Shown here in pieces: positions 7,813 to 15,297 of a DNA stretch of 15,318 nucleotides. The stretch's first letter is position 1. Every line of letters begins with the position of its first letter. Below the pieces are notes generated by a model. That model was not told the DNA's origin. It made no database searches and was given only the letters and a program-made list of their open reading frames with translations. The translations under genes and the position numbers were made by a program. This DNA comes from Clostridium_AM sp964554365 (GTDB lineage: Bacteria; Bacillota; Clostridia; Clostridiales; Clostridiaceae): the NCBI GenBank assembly GCA_964554365.1, contig CAZKOJ010000107.1:1-15318 (forward strand). The letters run 5' to 3'.

Positions 7813-8823
7813 CTAAAACTTAATAGGATAAATTATATCCTTTATAGTTACTAAAACCATCAGTCCCATAAGTATAGCAAATCCTACATAATTTATAACT
7901 CCAATTTTGTTTTGATCCACCTTTTTACCCGTAATTAATTCAAAGAGAAATAAAAATATATATCCTCCATCTAACGCTGGAATAGGTAATAAATTGAATA
8001 TAGCAAGCTGTACAGTTATATATGCTGCAAAAGCTGTAAGACTTAAAATACCCGCCTTAGCTGCAGCTCCAGAAAGTTTTATTATTGTTACTGGTCCACC
8101 AAAATCATTTTTTGAAACCTTTCCTTTAAAAGCAGTTTTAAAGAATGTAAAAGTCTGTTTGATTAATGACTTAGTTTCAGTAAATCCATATGCTACAGAT
8201 TGAGTTATTGTAGGATTTTTAATTGCTACAGTAGACACACCAATCACAAATCTATTTTCATTTGGATCTTTTATTGGTGTAACTTTCACACTTTTAGTTT
8301 CACCATCACGAACATATGTTATATCCATAGGTTTACCATTAGCACCGTATATTCCACCTATGAAATCCTCCCAAGTAGAAATCTTTGATTCATTAATTTT
8401 TGTTATTTTATCTCCTGATTTTAGACCCATTACAGCTGCCGGCTGATTTGGAATCACTTTATCCACAGTAGTAGATAAATATCCTCTAGATAACGCTATA
8501 ATAGCAAACAATATTATACCAAGTATAAAATTCATTACTGGTCCCGCAGTCACAATACTAAGCTTCCTCAATGGACTTTTGTTATTAAAAGCTCTAGGGT
8601 CTACGCTTTCTCCTTCATCCCCTAACATTTTTACATATCCGCCTAGGGGAAGTATTCTAATAGAATATGATGTTTCCTTTCCCTGTATTTTAAACAGTTG
8701 AGGTCCCATTCCTATAGCAAACTCTTCTACTTTTACTCCATTCAACTTAGCCAACGTGAAATGCCCAAGCTCATGAATTATAATTAAAATGCCAAAAGCT
8801 ATAATGGCAGCTACAATATACAA
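7813..8823 (-). CDS. rseP: RIP (site-2) zinc metalloprotease, RseP/RasP family
   Basis: A membrane-embedded M50 protease that cleaves membrane proteins such as anti-sigma factors or signal-peptide remnants; the substrate here is unknown. I place the start at TTG 8823-8821, six bases after AAAGGAGGA; the frame is open to 8883 but has no ribosome binding site there. This gives 336 residues. The zinc ligands HELGH are at 17-21 in the first membrane helix. A conserved loop YSIRILPLGGYVKMLGDEGE follows, then a second helix (about 95-115), a PDZ domain (about 115-190, with GLKSGDKI), and LDG at 284-286 providing the third zinc ligand, then a last helix. It starts 65 bases after the frame-restored end of dxr. 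The dxr-rseP-ispG order is standard in Clostridia. Confidence 0.94.
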   Translation of the reverse strand: MYIVAAIIAFGILIIIHELGHFTLAKLNGVKVEEFAIGMGPQLFKIQGKETSYSIRILPLGGYVKMLGDEGESVDPRAFNNKSPLRKLSIVTAGPVMNFILGIILFAIIALSRGYLSTTVDKVIPNQPAAVMGLKSGDKITKINESKISTWEDFIGGIYGANGKPMDITYVRDGETKSVKVTPIKDPNENRFVIGVSTVAIKNPTITQSVAYGFTETKSLIKQTFTFFKTAFKGKVSKNDFGGPVTIIKLSGAAAKAGILSLTAFAAYITVQLAIFNLLPIPALDGGYIFLFLFELITGKKVDQNKIGVINYVGFAILMGLMVLVTIKDIIYPIKF

Positions 8824-8888
8824 GTATATTCCTCCTTTTGCAAATAAAAAATTATCAGTAATCAAAATTATTTTTCTTACCAATTATG

Positions 8889-9022
8889 TTATTGTGCTTT
8901 GTTGTTCACATATTCTTTAACTTTTTTATCTATTTCCAACACATCTTCCAAAGAATAATTTTGCTTTAATTCAAATCTATTCATACAATTTTCTAATATG
9001 TTTCCTATATCTAAGAATTTAA
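8889..9022 (-). pseudogene. dxr: out-of-frame C-terminal tail of dxr
   Basis: Read in the -1 frame relative to dxr, this segment encodes KFLDIGNILENCMNRFEL, then KQNYSLEDVLEIDKKVKEYV and NNKAQ before TAA at 8891-8889. This is the normal C-terminal helical end of 1-deoxyxylulose-5-phosphate reductoisomerase. It has no start codon or ribosome binding site of its own. It is separated from the main frame by a net loss of one base at about 9021-9024, where GAAATTAAATTC would be expected and GAATTAAATTC is present. Confidence 0.88.
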
Positions 9023-10042
9023 TTCTTTATTTAAAAACAAATCAACTGCAGCTTCATTAGCAGCATTTAATATTGCGGGCATAGTTCCACCCATTTTTCC
9101 TGCTTCATAAGCAAGCTTTAGTGCTTTAAAAGTCTCCATATCTGGTTTTTCAAAATTTAATGTTTTTAAAGTGTAGAAATCTAATCTTTCAATTATTCTC
9201 TTCTCTCTTATTGGATAATTTAAAGCATATTGTATTGGTAATTTCATATTTGTATTTGCCATTTGTGCAATGACACTTCCATCCTTATATTCTACCATGG
9301 AATGTATCACACTTTCTGGATGAACTATTACCTGAATATTATTATAATCTACCTCAAATAACCAATGGGCTTCTATCACTTCTAGACCTTTATTCATAAG
9401 TGTAGCTGAGTCAATAGATATTTTTTTTCCCATATTCCATTTTGGATGTCTTAAAGCATCATCCACTGTAACCTGTAACAATTCCTCTCTCTTTTTTCCT
9501 CTAAAAGGACCTCCTGAAGCAGTAAGTAATATGTTACTTACTGATGAAGATTCATTACCTTGCAAACATTGAAAAATGGCTCCATGTTCCGAATCCACAG
9601 GGAGTATTTTTACTTTATGTTTTTTCGCCTCAGACATAACTAATTTTCCACCTACTACTAAGGTCTCTTTATTAGCTAACGCTATGTCTTTGCCTGCTTT
9701 AATAGCTTCTAATGTTGGTACCAATCCTATCATACCTACTACTGAAGTAACAACTAAGTCCACTTCTTCCAATGTACTTATAATATTCAATCCTTCTACT
9801 CCAGAGAGTATTTTCGTCTTAATTTTTTTATTAGAACAATACTCTATAACCTCTTGAAATGCCTTATTATCCATTAGCACTGCGTACAATGGTTTGAATT
9901 CTTCTATAATCTCTATAATTTTATATGAATTAGTGTTAGCAGATACAGCTGTTACTTTAAATTTTTCTTTTTCATCTCTTATTACTTGCAACGTCTGAGT
10001 CCCTATAGAACCTGTTGCACCAAGTATTGTTATATTCTTCAT
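9011..10042 (-). CDS. dxr: 1-deoxy-D-xylulose 5-phosphate reductoisomerase, C-terminally truncated by frameshift
   Basis: Dxr converts DXP to 2-C-methylerythritol 4-phosphate using NADPH and a divalent metal, the committed MEP step. The open frame gives 343 residues. It shows the Rossmann motif GATGSIG at 8-14, ALANKETLV near 121-129, metal ligands D150 and E152 in PVDSEHGAIFQ, SGGPFRG at 176-182, HPKWNMGKKISIDSATLMNK near 199-218 with E226 (EAHW) the third ligand, and HPESVIHSMVEY. After K339-E340 a net -1 frameshift gives LNS and a stop, instead of the last 44 residues, which remain readable in the next frame (8889-9022). The repaired gene would be exactly 384 residues, the family norm. The catalytic residues survive, but about half of the C-terminal helical domain is lost, so activity is uncertain. 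The ATG follows AGGGAGAGG. A sequencing error cannot be excluded. Confidence 0.9.
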   Translation of the reverse strand: MKNITILGATGSIGTQTLQVIRDEKEKFKVTAVSANTNSYKIIEIIEEFKPLYAVLMDNKAFQEVIEYCSNKKIKTKILSGVEGLNIISTLEEVDLVVTSVVGMIGLVPTLEAIKAGKDIALANKETLVVGGKLVMSEAKKHKVKILPVDSEHGAIFQCLQGNESSSVSNILLTASGGPFRGKKREELLQVTVDDALRHPKWNMGKKISIDSATLMNKGLEVIEAHWLFEVDYNNIQVIVHPESVIHSMVEYKDGSVIAQMANTNMKLPIQYALNYPIREKRIIERLDFYTLKTLNFEKPDMETFKALKLAYEAGKMGGTMPAILNAANEAAVDLFLNKELNS

Positions 10043-10105
10043 GCTATCCTCTCCCTAAATATGTTCCAAAACACCATAACTATTCCTACATAAGTTAATA
10101 TGTCT

Positions 10106-10114
10106 AGTATACCA
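10106..10114 (-). promoter_or_regulatory. candidate extended -10 promoter upstream of dxr
   Basis: TGGTATACT on the minus strand (10114-10106) is an extended -10 element (TGn followed by TATACT), about 65 bases before the dxr start and inside the 193-base gap after cdsA. No good -35 box is present: upstream is a T-rich run, which can partly substitute in extended -10 promoters. It would allow dxr-rseP-ispG transcription independent of cdsA. Nothing else is recognisable in this AT-rich gap. Confidence 0.4.
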
Positions 10115-10235
10115 CATAAAAAAAACAAAACTACAGAATTTTTTTATAGTAAGTATTAACTTAATTTTAATATTGTTAATAAATCGTAAAATTATTTATA
10201 ACTTGATTGTTTTATTTAGTTGTTACTATTATCTA

Positions 10236-11033
10236 CTATATTCCTATTATAAATGTCAAGTAGTAATACACTATTACTGAAGAAAATAATATACTATCAA
10301 ATCTATCTAGTATACCTCCATGCCCAGGAATTAAATGACTATAATCCTTTACCCCTACGTATCTTTTTATTGATGACGCAGTAAGATCCCCAAGTTGGCA
10401 GAACATACCACAAACTGTACCTATAATAATAAAATGATAAATTGGTAGATTAATTCCTTTTAAATTAAGTATAAATCCAAATACACCACAAGCTAAGGTA
10501 CTTCCAAACATTCCACCTATAGACCCCTCTATAGTTTTTTTAGGACTTACTTTTGGACACAATTTTCTCTTACCAAATGCTTTTCCAGTATAATAAGCTG
10601 CAGTATCGCACAGCCATGAAGAAATAAATATTAACCACACCAAATAATTACCATAGGTTTTATTATTGACTAACACAATAAAGCTGAAAAAAATAGCTAC
10701 ATATAAAAATACTAGTACAGTAATAGCTATATCTATAAAATTATACTCAACATCTAGAACAGGTATACACATTAAAATTAAAACTGATATTATAAGCATA
10801 AAAAATGTAAGTTGCAAATCAATATTTTTATTTAAGGTTATATAATAAACTATGCACAGCAAATAACCTACTATACTTATACAATTTATATTTTTTTCTT
10901 TCACGACTTTATAGAACTCATACATGCCGAATAAGGACAAAAACATAACTCCATACTTTAAATATGTTCCTCCCAAAAATACAAATATAAGAAAGGGTGC
11001 CAATATGACAGCTCCGACATATCTATTATTCAC
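10236..11033 (-). CDS. cdsA: phosphatidate cytidylyltransferase CdsA
   Basis: An integral membrane enzyme that makes CDP-diacylglycerol from phosphatidate and CTP, the branch point of phospholipid synthesis. The start is set at GTG 11033-11031, eight bases after a GGAG site, giving 265 residues. An in-frame ATG at 11066 has no ribosome binding site and would add an atypical charged tail. Several hydrophobic segments span the first two thirds. WLCDTAAYYTGKAFGKRKLCPKVSPKKT-type residues (key SPKKTIEGS) precede the family signature SSIKRYVGVKDYSHLIPGHG, which continues to GILDRFD at about 220-246; this matches the CDP-DAG synthase pattern with its catalytic aspartates. A promoter candidate lies at 11090-11118. 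It appears intact. Confidence 0.95.
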   Translation of the reverse strand: MNNRYVGAVILAPFLIFVFLGGTYLKYGVMFLSLFGMYEFYKVVKEKNINCISIVGYLLCIVYYITLNKNIDLQLTFFMLIISVLILMCIPVLDVEYNFIDIAITVLVFLYVAIFFSFIVLVNNKTYGNYLVWLIFISSWLCDTAAYYTGKAFGKRKLCPKVSPKKTIEGSIGGMFGSTLACGVFGFILNLKGINLPIYHFIIIGTVCGMFCQLGDLTASSIKRYVGVKDYSHLIPGHGGILDRFDSILFSSVIVYYYLTFIIGI

Positions 11034-11089
11034 GTCATCATCTCCTAAACTATAATTTTTATCCATTAATTGCTATAACAAGCCCTGCT

Positions 11090-11118
11090 TTTATATAAAT
11101 CTTTGTAAGGCTTTTCAA
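11090..11118 (-). promoter_or_regulatory. sigma-A promoter candidate for cdsA
   Basis: TTGAAA (11118-11113), a 17-base spacer and TATAAA (11095-11090) on the minus strand lie about 60 bases before the chosen GTG start of cdsA, in the 183-base gap after uppS. Both boxes are close to consensus and the spacing is optimal. The predicted start falls near 11083, downstream of which the ATG at 11066 would still be transcribed, so the promoter does not decide between the two starts. Confidence 0.6.
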
Positions 11119-11216
11119 TACGGATTGTAATTAGTAAAAATATAAATTAAATGTATTTCTACATTAGGAGAAAAATCAACCATAATTTTCAATTCTCCAA
11201 TTTTAGCCTTCACTTG

Positions 11217-11984
11217 TTATTTAACGGTTCCAAATCTTCTATCTCGGTTTTGATAATCATATATAGCTTTATGTAAATTTTCTTTTTTAAAATCAGGCCA
11301 TTTTATATTAGAATACCAAAATTCTGAATAAGCACACTGCCATAATAGAAAATTACTAAGTCTTTGTTCGCCACTTGGTCTTATTATCAAATCTGGGTCA
11401 GGCATATTTTTAGTATACATATAATTTGATATAAGAACTTCATTTATATCTTCTTCTTTTATATTATTGCATTTTATATCATCACATATAAGTTTAAATG
11501 CACGAACTATCTCATTTCGCCCACCATAATTTAAAGCCAGATTCAAAGTTAATCCAGTATTATTCTTTGTATTATTATAAGCATCAATCAATTCATTTTG
11601 GCAAGTTAACGGTAGTTTTGATATATCACCTATATGATTTATAATAACATTGTTATTGTTTAGTTCTTTAAATTCTTTTCTCAAATATTGCACTAATAAG
11701 TTCATTAGTGCACTAACCTCATCAGAAGGTCTTTTCCAATTTTCCGTAGAAAACGCATATAATGTTAAATACTTAACACCTAATGCACTGCAAGCTTTTA
11801 CGATTTCTCTTATAGTTTCAACTCCAGCCTTATGTCCCATAGTTCTTGGAAGATTTTTTTCCTTAGCCCATCTTCCATTACCATCCATTATGATAGCTAT
11901 ATGCATTGGAATATTATTCATATCAAGCTCTAATTTTTTATAGCTATTATCAGTATTTTTCTTATAATTAAAAAAATTGAACAT
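11217..11984 (-). CDS. uppS: isoprenyl transferase, undecaprenyl diphosphate synthase UppS
   Basis: A cis-prenyltransferase that condenses IPP onto farnesyl diphosphate to make the C55 lipid carrier for peptidoglycan and wall polymers. It has 255 residues, the usual size with a short N-terminal extension. Catalytic D34 is in IAIIMDGNGRWA (29-40). RTMGHKAG, YAFSTENWKRP (the FSxENWxRP motif), NLALNYGGR and the C-terminal RPSGEQRLSNFLLWQCAYSE motif, with its diphosphate-binding arginines, are all present. The ATG follows a GGAGAG site. It lies after the frr terminator. A TATAAT box at 12057-12052 has no matching -35, so its own promoter is only weakly supported. Intact. Confidence 0.96.
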   Translation of the reverse strand: MFNFFNYKKNTDNSYKKLELDMNNIPMHIAIIMDGNGRWAKEKNLPRTMGHKAGVETIREIVKACSALGVKYLTLYAFSTENWKRPSDEVSALMNLLVQYLRKEFKELNNNNVIINHIGDISKLPLTCQNELIDAYNNTKNNTGLTLNLALNYGGRNEIVRAFKLICDDIKCNNIKEEDINEVLISNYMYTKNMPDPDLIIRPSGEQRLSNFLLWQCAYSEFWYSNIKWPDFKKENLHKAIYDYQNRDRRFGTVK

Positions 11985-12070
11985 ATGCTACTCTCCATTC
12001 ATAAGTATGATAATTAAAAGTATTTTTTAATTAAAAATCATTAATATTCATATTATATGTCATAGTTAAT

Positions 12071-12094
12071 AAAAACCTGCGAATCCGCAGGTTT
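12071..12094 (-). terminator. intrinsic terminator after frr
   Basis: On the minus strand AAACCTGCG (12094-12086) pairs perfectly with CGCAGGTTT (12081-12073) around a four-base GATT loop and runs into further T residues. It starts 6 bases after the frr stop codon. The stem is GC-rich for this genome. The T tract is short (about five, then ATTAA), so some read-through into uppS is likely. Confidence 0.82.
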
Positions 12095-12100
12095 GAATAA

Positions 12101-12658
12101 TTATATTGCCATAATTTCTTTTTCCTTAACTTCCATAAGCTTATCTATTTCCTTAATGAAGCTATCAGTTTTCTTTTGGATTTCATCTTCAGCCTTTTTA
12201 ATTTCATCTTCTGATATGTCATTTTCTTTTTTTAGTGATTTTACCTTATCATTACAATCTCTTCTTATGGATCTAATAGCAACCTTTGACTCTTCTCCAG
12301 CTTTCTTTACATTTTTAACAATATTTTTTCTTGTTTCCTCTGTAAGTTCTGGAATTATAAGTCTAATTAATTCTCCATCATTACATGGGTTAATTCCTAA
12401 GTCTGATTTTAATATAGCTTTTTCAATAGCTTTTATTGAGCTCTTATCCCAAGCCTGTATAGCAAGTATTCTTGATTCTGGAACAGATATGTTTGCAAGC
12501 TGACTTAATGGAGTCATAGCTCCATAATATTCAGCTTCTATTCTATCTAGCATTGCAGGATTAGCTCTTCCTGCTTTCATAGAAGCCAGCTCTTGTTTAA
12601 ATACTGAAATAGTCTTAGTCATTTTTTCATCTGATTTAATAATAATTTCTTTAATCAT
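12101..12658 (-). CDS. frr: ribosome recycling factor
   Basis: RRF, with EF-G, splits post-termination ribosomes in the cytoplasm. The 185-residue length is exactly that of the family. It contains the conserved block LASMKAGRANPAMLDRI at about 24-40, with the essential arginine at R31, then TPLSQLANISVPESR, IQAWDKSSIKAIEKAI and RLIIPELTEETRKNIVK. The charged C-terminal half forms the long three-helix bundle. The ATG follows AAGGAGG. It starts 22 bases after the pyrH stop with no terminator between, so the two genes are co-transcribed, as in most bacteria. It is followed by the hairpin at 12071-12094. Confidence 0.97.
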   Translation of the reverse strand: MIKEIIIKSDEKMTKTISVFKQELASMKAGRANPAMLDRIEAEYYGAMTPLSQLANISVPESRILAIQAWDKSSIKAIEKAILKSDLGINPCNDGELIRLIIPELTEETRKNIVKNVKKAGEESKVAIRSIRRDCNDKVKSLKKENDISEDEIKKAEDEIQKKTDSFIKEIDKLMEVKEKEIMAI

Positions 12659-12680
12659 AGAAAAATACCTCCTTATTTAA

Positions 12681-13394
12681 TTATTCTTTGCAAACTAATG
12701 TACCAATTTCTTCTCCCATTATTGCTTTTCTTATGTTTTGCGTATCATCTAATCCAAATACTAAAATTGGAATATCGTTATCCATGCATAATGACGTTGC
12801 TGTAGAGTCCATCACTTGCAGTCCTTTTTCTAATACTTCTATATAGTTTAATCTCTTAAACTTTATAGCATCTGAATATTTATGAGGATCTTTATTGTAC
12901 ACTCCATCTACTTTTTTAGCAAGAAGTATGACATCCGCTTCAATTTCAGCTGCCCTTAATGCTGCAGTAGTATCTGTTGAAAAATATGGATTTCCTGTAC
13001 CAGCAGCAAAAATCACCACTCTGTTTTTTTCCAAATGTCTCATAGCTCTCCTTCTTATAAAAGGTTCAGCCACTTCTTTCATTTCTATGGCAGTTTGTAC
13101 TCTTGTTTTTACTCCAATGTTTTCAAGTGAGTCTTGAAGAGCTAAAGCATTTATGCATGTGGCAAGCATTCCCATATAGTCAGCAGTAGTCCTATCCATT
13201 CCTTCTCCGCTTCTGCCCCTCCAAATATTACCTCCACCTACAACTGCACCTACTCCTACTCCCATGTCCACTAAAGCCTTTATTTCTTTAGCTATTTTAT
13301 TAGTAACTTCGAAATCTATTCCGTAACCTTTTTCTCCAGCTAAAGCTTCTCCTGAAAGTTTTAACATTATCCTCTTATATTTAGCATTACACAT
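12681..13394 (-). CDS. pyrH: uridylate kinase (UMP kinase) PyrH
   Basis: The hexameric amino-acid-kinase-fold enzyme phosphorylates UMP to UDP with ATP and in Gram-positives is typically controlled by GTP and UTP. It has 237 residues. Substrate-binding motifs are KRIMLKLSGEAL near the N-terminus, GGGNIWRG at 53-60, MDRTTADYMGMLAT in the UMP and hexamer-contact region, FAAGTGNPYFSTDTTAALRA, and KKVDGVYNKDPHKY, the nucleotide-binding segment. The start ATG follows GGAGG with ten-base spacing. A strong terminator separates it from tsf. No confident promoter could be picked in the AT-rich gap 13395-13489, although one is expected. Intact. Confidence 0.97.
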   Translation of the reverse strand: MCNAKYKRIMLKLSGEALAGEKGYGIDFEVTNKIAKEIKALVDMGVGVGAVVGGGNIWRGRSGEGMDRTTADYMGMLATCINALALQDSLENIGVKTRVQTAIEMKEVAEPFIRRRAMRHLEKNRVVIFAAGTGNPYFSTDTTAALRAAEIEADVILLAKKVDGVYNKDPHKYSDAIKFKRLNYIEVLEKGLQVMDSTATSLCMDNDIPILVFGLDDTQNIRKAIMGEEIGTLVCKE

Positions 13395-13489
13395 ATATTA
13401 TACCTCCAAATTGTATAAAATTACATAGCATTTAATGTTTAAACTTCATCATCACAATTTTTTTGAAGCAAACATCTCACTAATACCTT

Positions 13490-13519
13490 AAAAAAAGAGA
13501 ACACGCAGTGTTCTCTTTT
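13490..13519 (-). terminator. intrinsic terminator after tsf
   Basis: On the minus strand AAAAGAGAACAC (13519-13508) pairs perfectly with GTGTTCTCTTTT (13504-13493), about 11-12 bp with a very short loop, and continues into further T residues. It begins 6 bases after the tsf stop codon. The flanking A and T runs make it symmetrical, so it might also work on the plus strand. It closes the rpsB-tsf unit and separates it from pyrH. Confidence 0.88.
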
Positions 13520-13525
13520 CAGTTA

Positions 13526-14446
13526 CTATTTACCCTGTATCTGCTTCTGAACTTCTTCAGCAAAGTTTTCTTCTTTCTTTTCGATTCCTTCACCTTTTTC
13601 AAATCTTACAAAAGTAGATACTGTTATTGGTGCACCCACTTCTTTTGATTTTGCTTGAAGATATTTTTCAATAGTGAAATCTGCATCTTTTACCCAAACC
13701 TGTTCCACTAAACAATTTTCTTTATAGTATTTTTGAATTCTTCCCATAACCATTTTTTCAACGATTTTTTCAGGTTTTCCTTCATTTAACGCCTGTACTC
13801 TGTATATTTCTTTTTCTTTTTCTAATTCAGTGTTATCTACTAAATCTCTATTTAAAAATAAAGGATTAGTTGCAGCAACTTGCATAGCTATATCTTTTGC
13901 AACTTCTTTTAAAACATCACTTGCTTTTTCACATTCAAGCTTTACAAGAACACCTATTCTTCCGCCACCATGTATGTAGCTTGCAATTACTCCATTTTCA
14001 ACAGTAAGTTTTTTAAATCTTCTTACTGCCATATTCTCTCCAAGTTTTGCTATTAATGCAGTTACAGCGTCTTGAACTGACTTACTGTCATCTGCTATGT
14101 ACTTTTCTTCAACAAAACTTTCTATAGTATCAACATTTGTAGTAGCTATCTGCTTTGAAACATTTCCAGTAAACTCTACAAAAGCTTCATTAACAGCAAC
14201 AAAATCTGTTTCACAGTTAACTTCTACTATTGAAGCAACCTTTCCATCTTCTGAAATATAAGTTTTAACTATACCTTCTGCTGCTATTCTACCAGCTTTT
14301 TTAGCTGCAGCTGATAATCCCTTTTCTCTTAATATTTCAACAGCTTTTTCTGAATCTCCATTAGATTCATTTAAAGCCTTCTTGCAGTCCATCATGCCTG
14401 CTCCAGTTATTTCTCTTAACGCTTTAACCATCTGTGCAGTTATCAT
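13526..14446 (-). CDS. tsf: translation elongation factor Ts
   Basis: EF-Ts is the nucleotide exchange factor that regenerates EF-Tu-GTP. It has 306 residues. The N-terminal UBA-like domain (1 to about 45) contains LREITGAGMMDCKKAL. The TDFVAVNEAF motif that contacts EF-Tu lies at 80-89, followed by two core subdomains (ENMAVRRFKK, SYIHGGGRIGVLVKLECE, AMQVAATNPLFL) and a C-terminal KSKEVGAPITVSTFVRFEKG stretch. The ATG follows an AGGAGG site. It is the second gene of the rpsB-tsf pair, with a 13-bp hairpin in the intergenic gap, and is followed by a strong terminator. Intact. Confidence 0.97.
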   Translation of the reverse strand: MITAQMVKALREITGAGMMDCKKALNESNGDSEKAVEILREKGLSAAAKKAGRIAAEGIVKTYISEDGKVASIVEVNCETDFVAVNEAFVEFTGNVSKQIATTNVDTIESFVEEKYIADDSKSVQDAVTALIAKLGENMAVRRFKKLTVENGVIASYIHGGGRIGVLVKLECEKASDVLKEVAKDIAMQVAATNPLFLNRDLVDNTELEKEKEIYRVQALNEGKPEKIVEKMVMGRIQKYYKENCLVEQVWVKDADFTIEKYLQAKSKEVGAPITVSTFVRFEKGEGIEKKEENFAEEVQKQIQGK

Positions 14447-14470
14447 TGTAAATTCCTCCTATTCAAACTT

Positions 14471-14512
14471 AATTTAAAAGGTAAATGAAGAACTGTTTTT
14501 TCTTCATCTACC
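14471..14512 (-). terminator. hairpin between rpsB and tsf, possible partial terminator
   Basis: On the minus strand GGTAGATGAAGAA (14512-14500) pairs with TTCTTCATTTACC (14492-14480), 13 bp with one G-U, around a seven-base loop, followed by TTTTAAATT. It lies just after the rpsB stop and before the tsf ribosome binding site. It could lower tsf transcription relative to rpsB or stabilise the 3' end of rpsB mRNA. The T tract is interrupted, so full termination is unlikely. Confidence 0.6.
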
Positions 14513-14520
14513 TCAATAAA

Positions 14521-15222
14521 TTATTCAGCTAATTGTTCTCCCTGTCTTCCTTCTATAATAGCATCAGCCATTTTAGCTGTTATTAATTTTACAGCTCTTA
14601 TTGCATCATCATTTCCAGGTATTACATAATCAACTTCATCTGGATCACAGTTTGTATCAACTATAGCTACTACTGGAATACCAAGAATTTTAGCTTCTAA
14701 TATAGCATTTTTTTCTTTTCTTGGATCAACAACAAATAGCGCTCCTACATTTCCAGAATTCATTTCCTTTATTCCGCCTAGGTTTTTCTCTAATTTTTCT
14801 TTTTCATTGTTAAGTTTTATAACTTCTTTCTTTGGAAGAACTTCAAATGTTCCGTCTTCTTCCATTTTCTCTAATTCTTCTAACTTTCCTATTCTAGCCT
14901 TTATTGTTGTAAAGTTAGTCATCATACCACCAAGCCATCTATTGTTAACAAAGTGCATTCCTGATCTCTTTGCTTCTTCTTTAATAGCTTCTTGTGCTTG
15001 TTTCTTAGTTCCAACAAATAGGATATCTTTTCCTTCTTCTGAAACGCTCTTTACAAAGTTATAAGCTTCTTCAACTTTTCTAACTGTTTTCTGTAAATCA
15101 ATAATGTAAATTCCGTTTCTTTCTGTAAATATGTATGGAGCCATTTTAGGATTCCATCTTCTTGTTTGATGTCCAAAATGAACACCTGCTTCTAGTAATT
15201 GTTTCATTGATATTATACTCAA
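14521..15222 (-). CDS. rpsB: 30S ribosomal protein S2
   Basis: S2 is a late-assembling protein of the 30S subunit that helps anchor S1-like factors and shape the platform. It has 233 residues from the chosen start. The family N-terminus ISMKQLLEAGVHFGHQTRRW leads to NPKMAPYIF. Later motifs are ILFVGTKKQAQEAI, the second S2 signature region FVVDPRKEKNAILEAKILGIPVVA, and DTNCDPDEVDYVIPGNDDA. Two tandem TTG codons follow GGAGGTG. The second (15222) gives MSIISMKQ, as in relatives, with nine-base spacing; the first (15225) would add one leucine and cannot be excluded. It heads the rpsB-tsf unit behind a clear promoter. Confidence 0.96.
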   Translation of the reverse strand: MSIISMKQLLEAGVHFGHQTRRWNPKMAPYIFTERNGIYIIDLQKTVRKVEEAYNFVKSVSEEGKDILFVGTKKQAQEAIKEEAKRSGMHFVNNRWLGGMMTNFTTIKARIGKLEELEKMEEDGTFEVLPKKEVIKLNNEKEKLEKNLGGIKEMNSGNVGALFVVDPRKEKNAILEAKILGIPVVAIVDTNCDPDEVDYVIPGNDDAIRAVKLITAKMADAIIEGRQGEQLAE

Positions 15223-15268
15223 CAACTAACACCTCCTTTCATATATAAACTTAATACATTTGGATGAT

Positions 15269-15297
15269 AGTATATCATAAGATTGACAGGGGATCAA
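15269..15297 (-). promoter_or_regulatory. sigma-A promoter for rpsB-tsf
   Basis: TTGATC (15297-15292), a 17-base spacer and TATACT (15274-15269) on the minus strand form a promoter. TGA directly before the -10 box makes it an extended -10 element. The predicted start near 15262 leaves a leader of about 40 bases. That is too short for an elaborate RNA regulator, and no S2-binding leader structure was recognised. Confidence 0.72.

Noticed and set aside
9014..9034. Programmed -1 ribosomal frameshifting in dxr at the in-phase T TTA AAT heptamer, which would shift into the right frame.
   Set aside because: After slipping at that site the next codon in the -1 frame is TAA (9029-9027), so the C-terminal tail could not be reached. 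No other slippery site lies between that TAA and the TAG at 9011.
11164..11200. Inverted repeat TTGGAGAA/TTCTCCTAA between uppS and cdsA as a terminator.
   Set aside because: The stem has a bulge and a 20-base loop, and no T tract follows on the minus strand.
12052..12057. TATAAT as a dedicated uppS promoter.
   Set aside because: No -35 box or extended -10 is found at suitable spacing; the sequence is common by chance in DNA this AT-rich.
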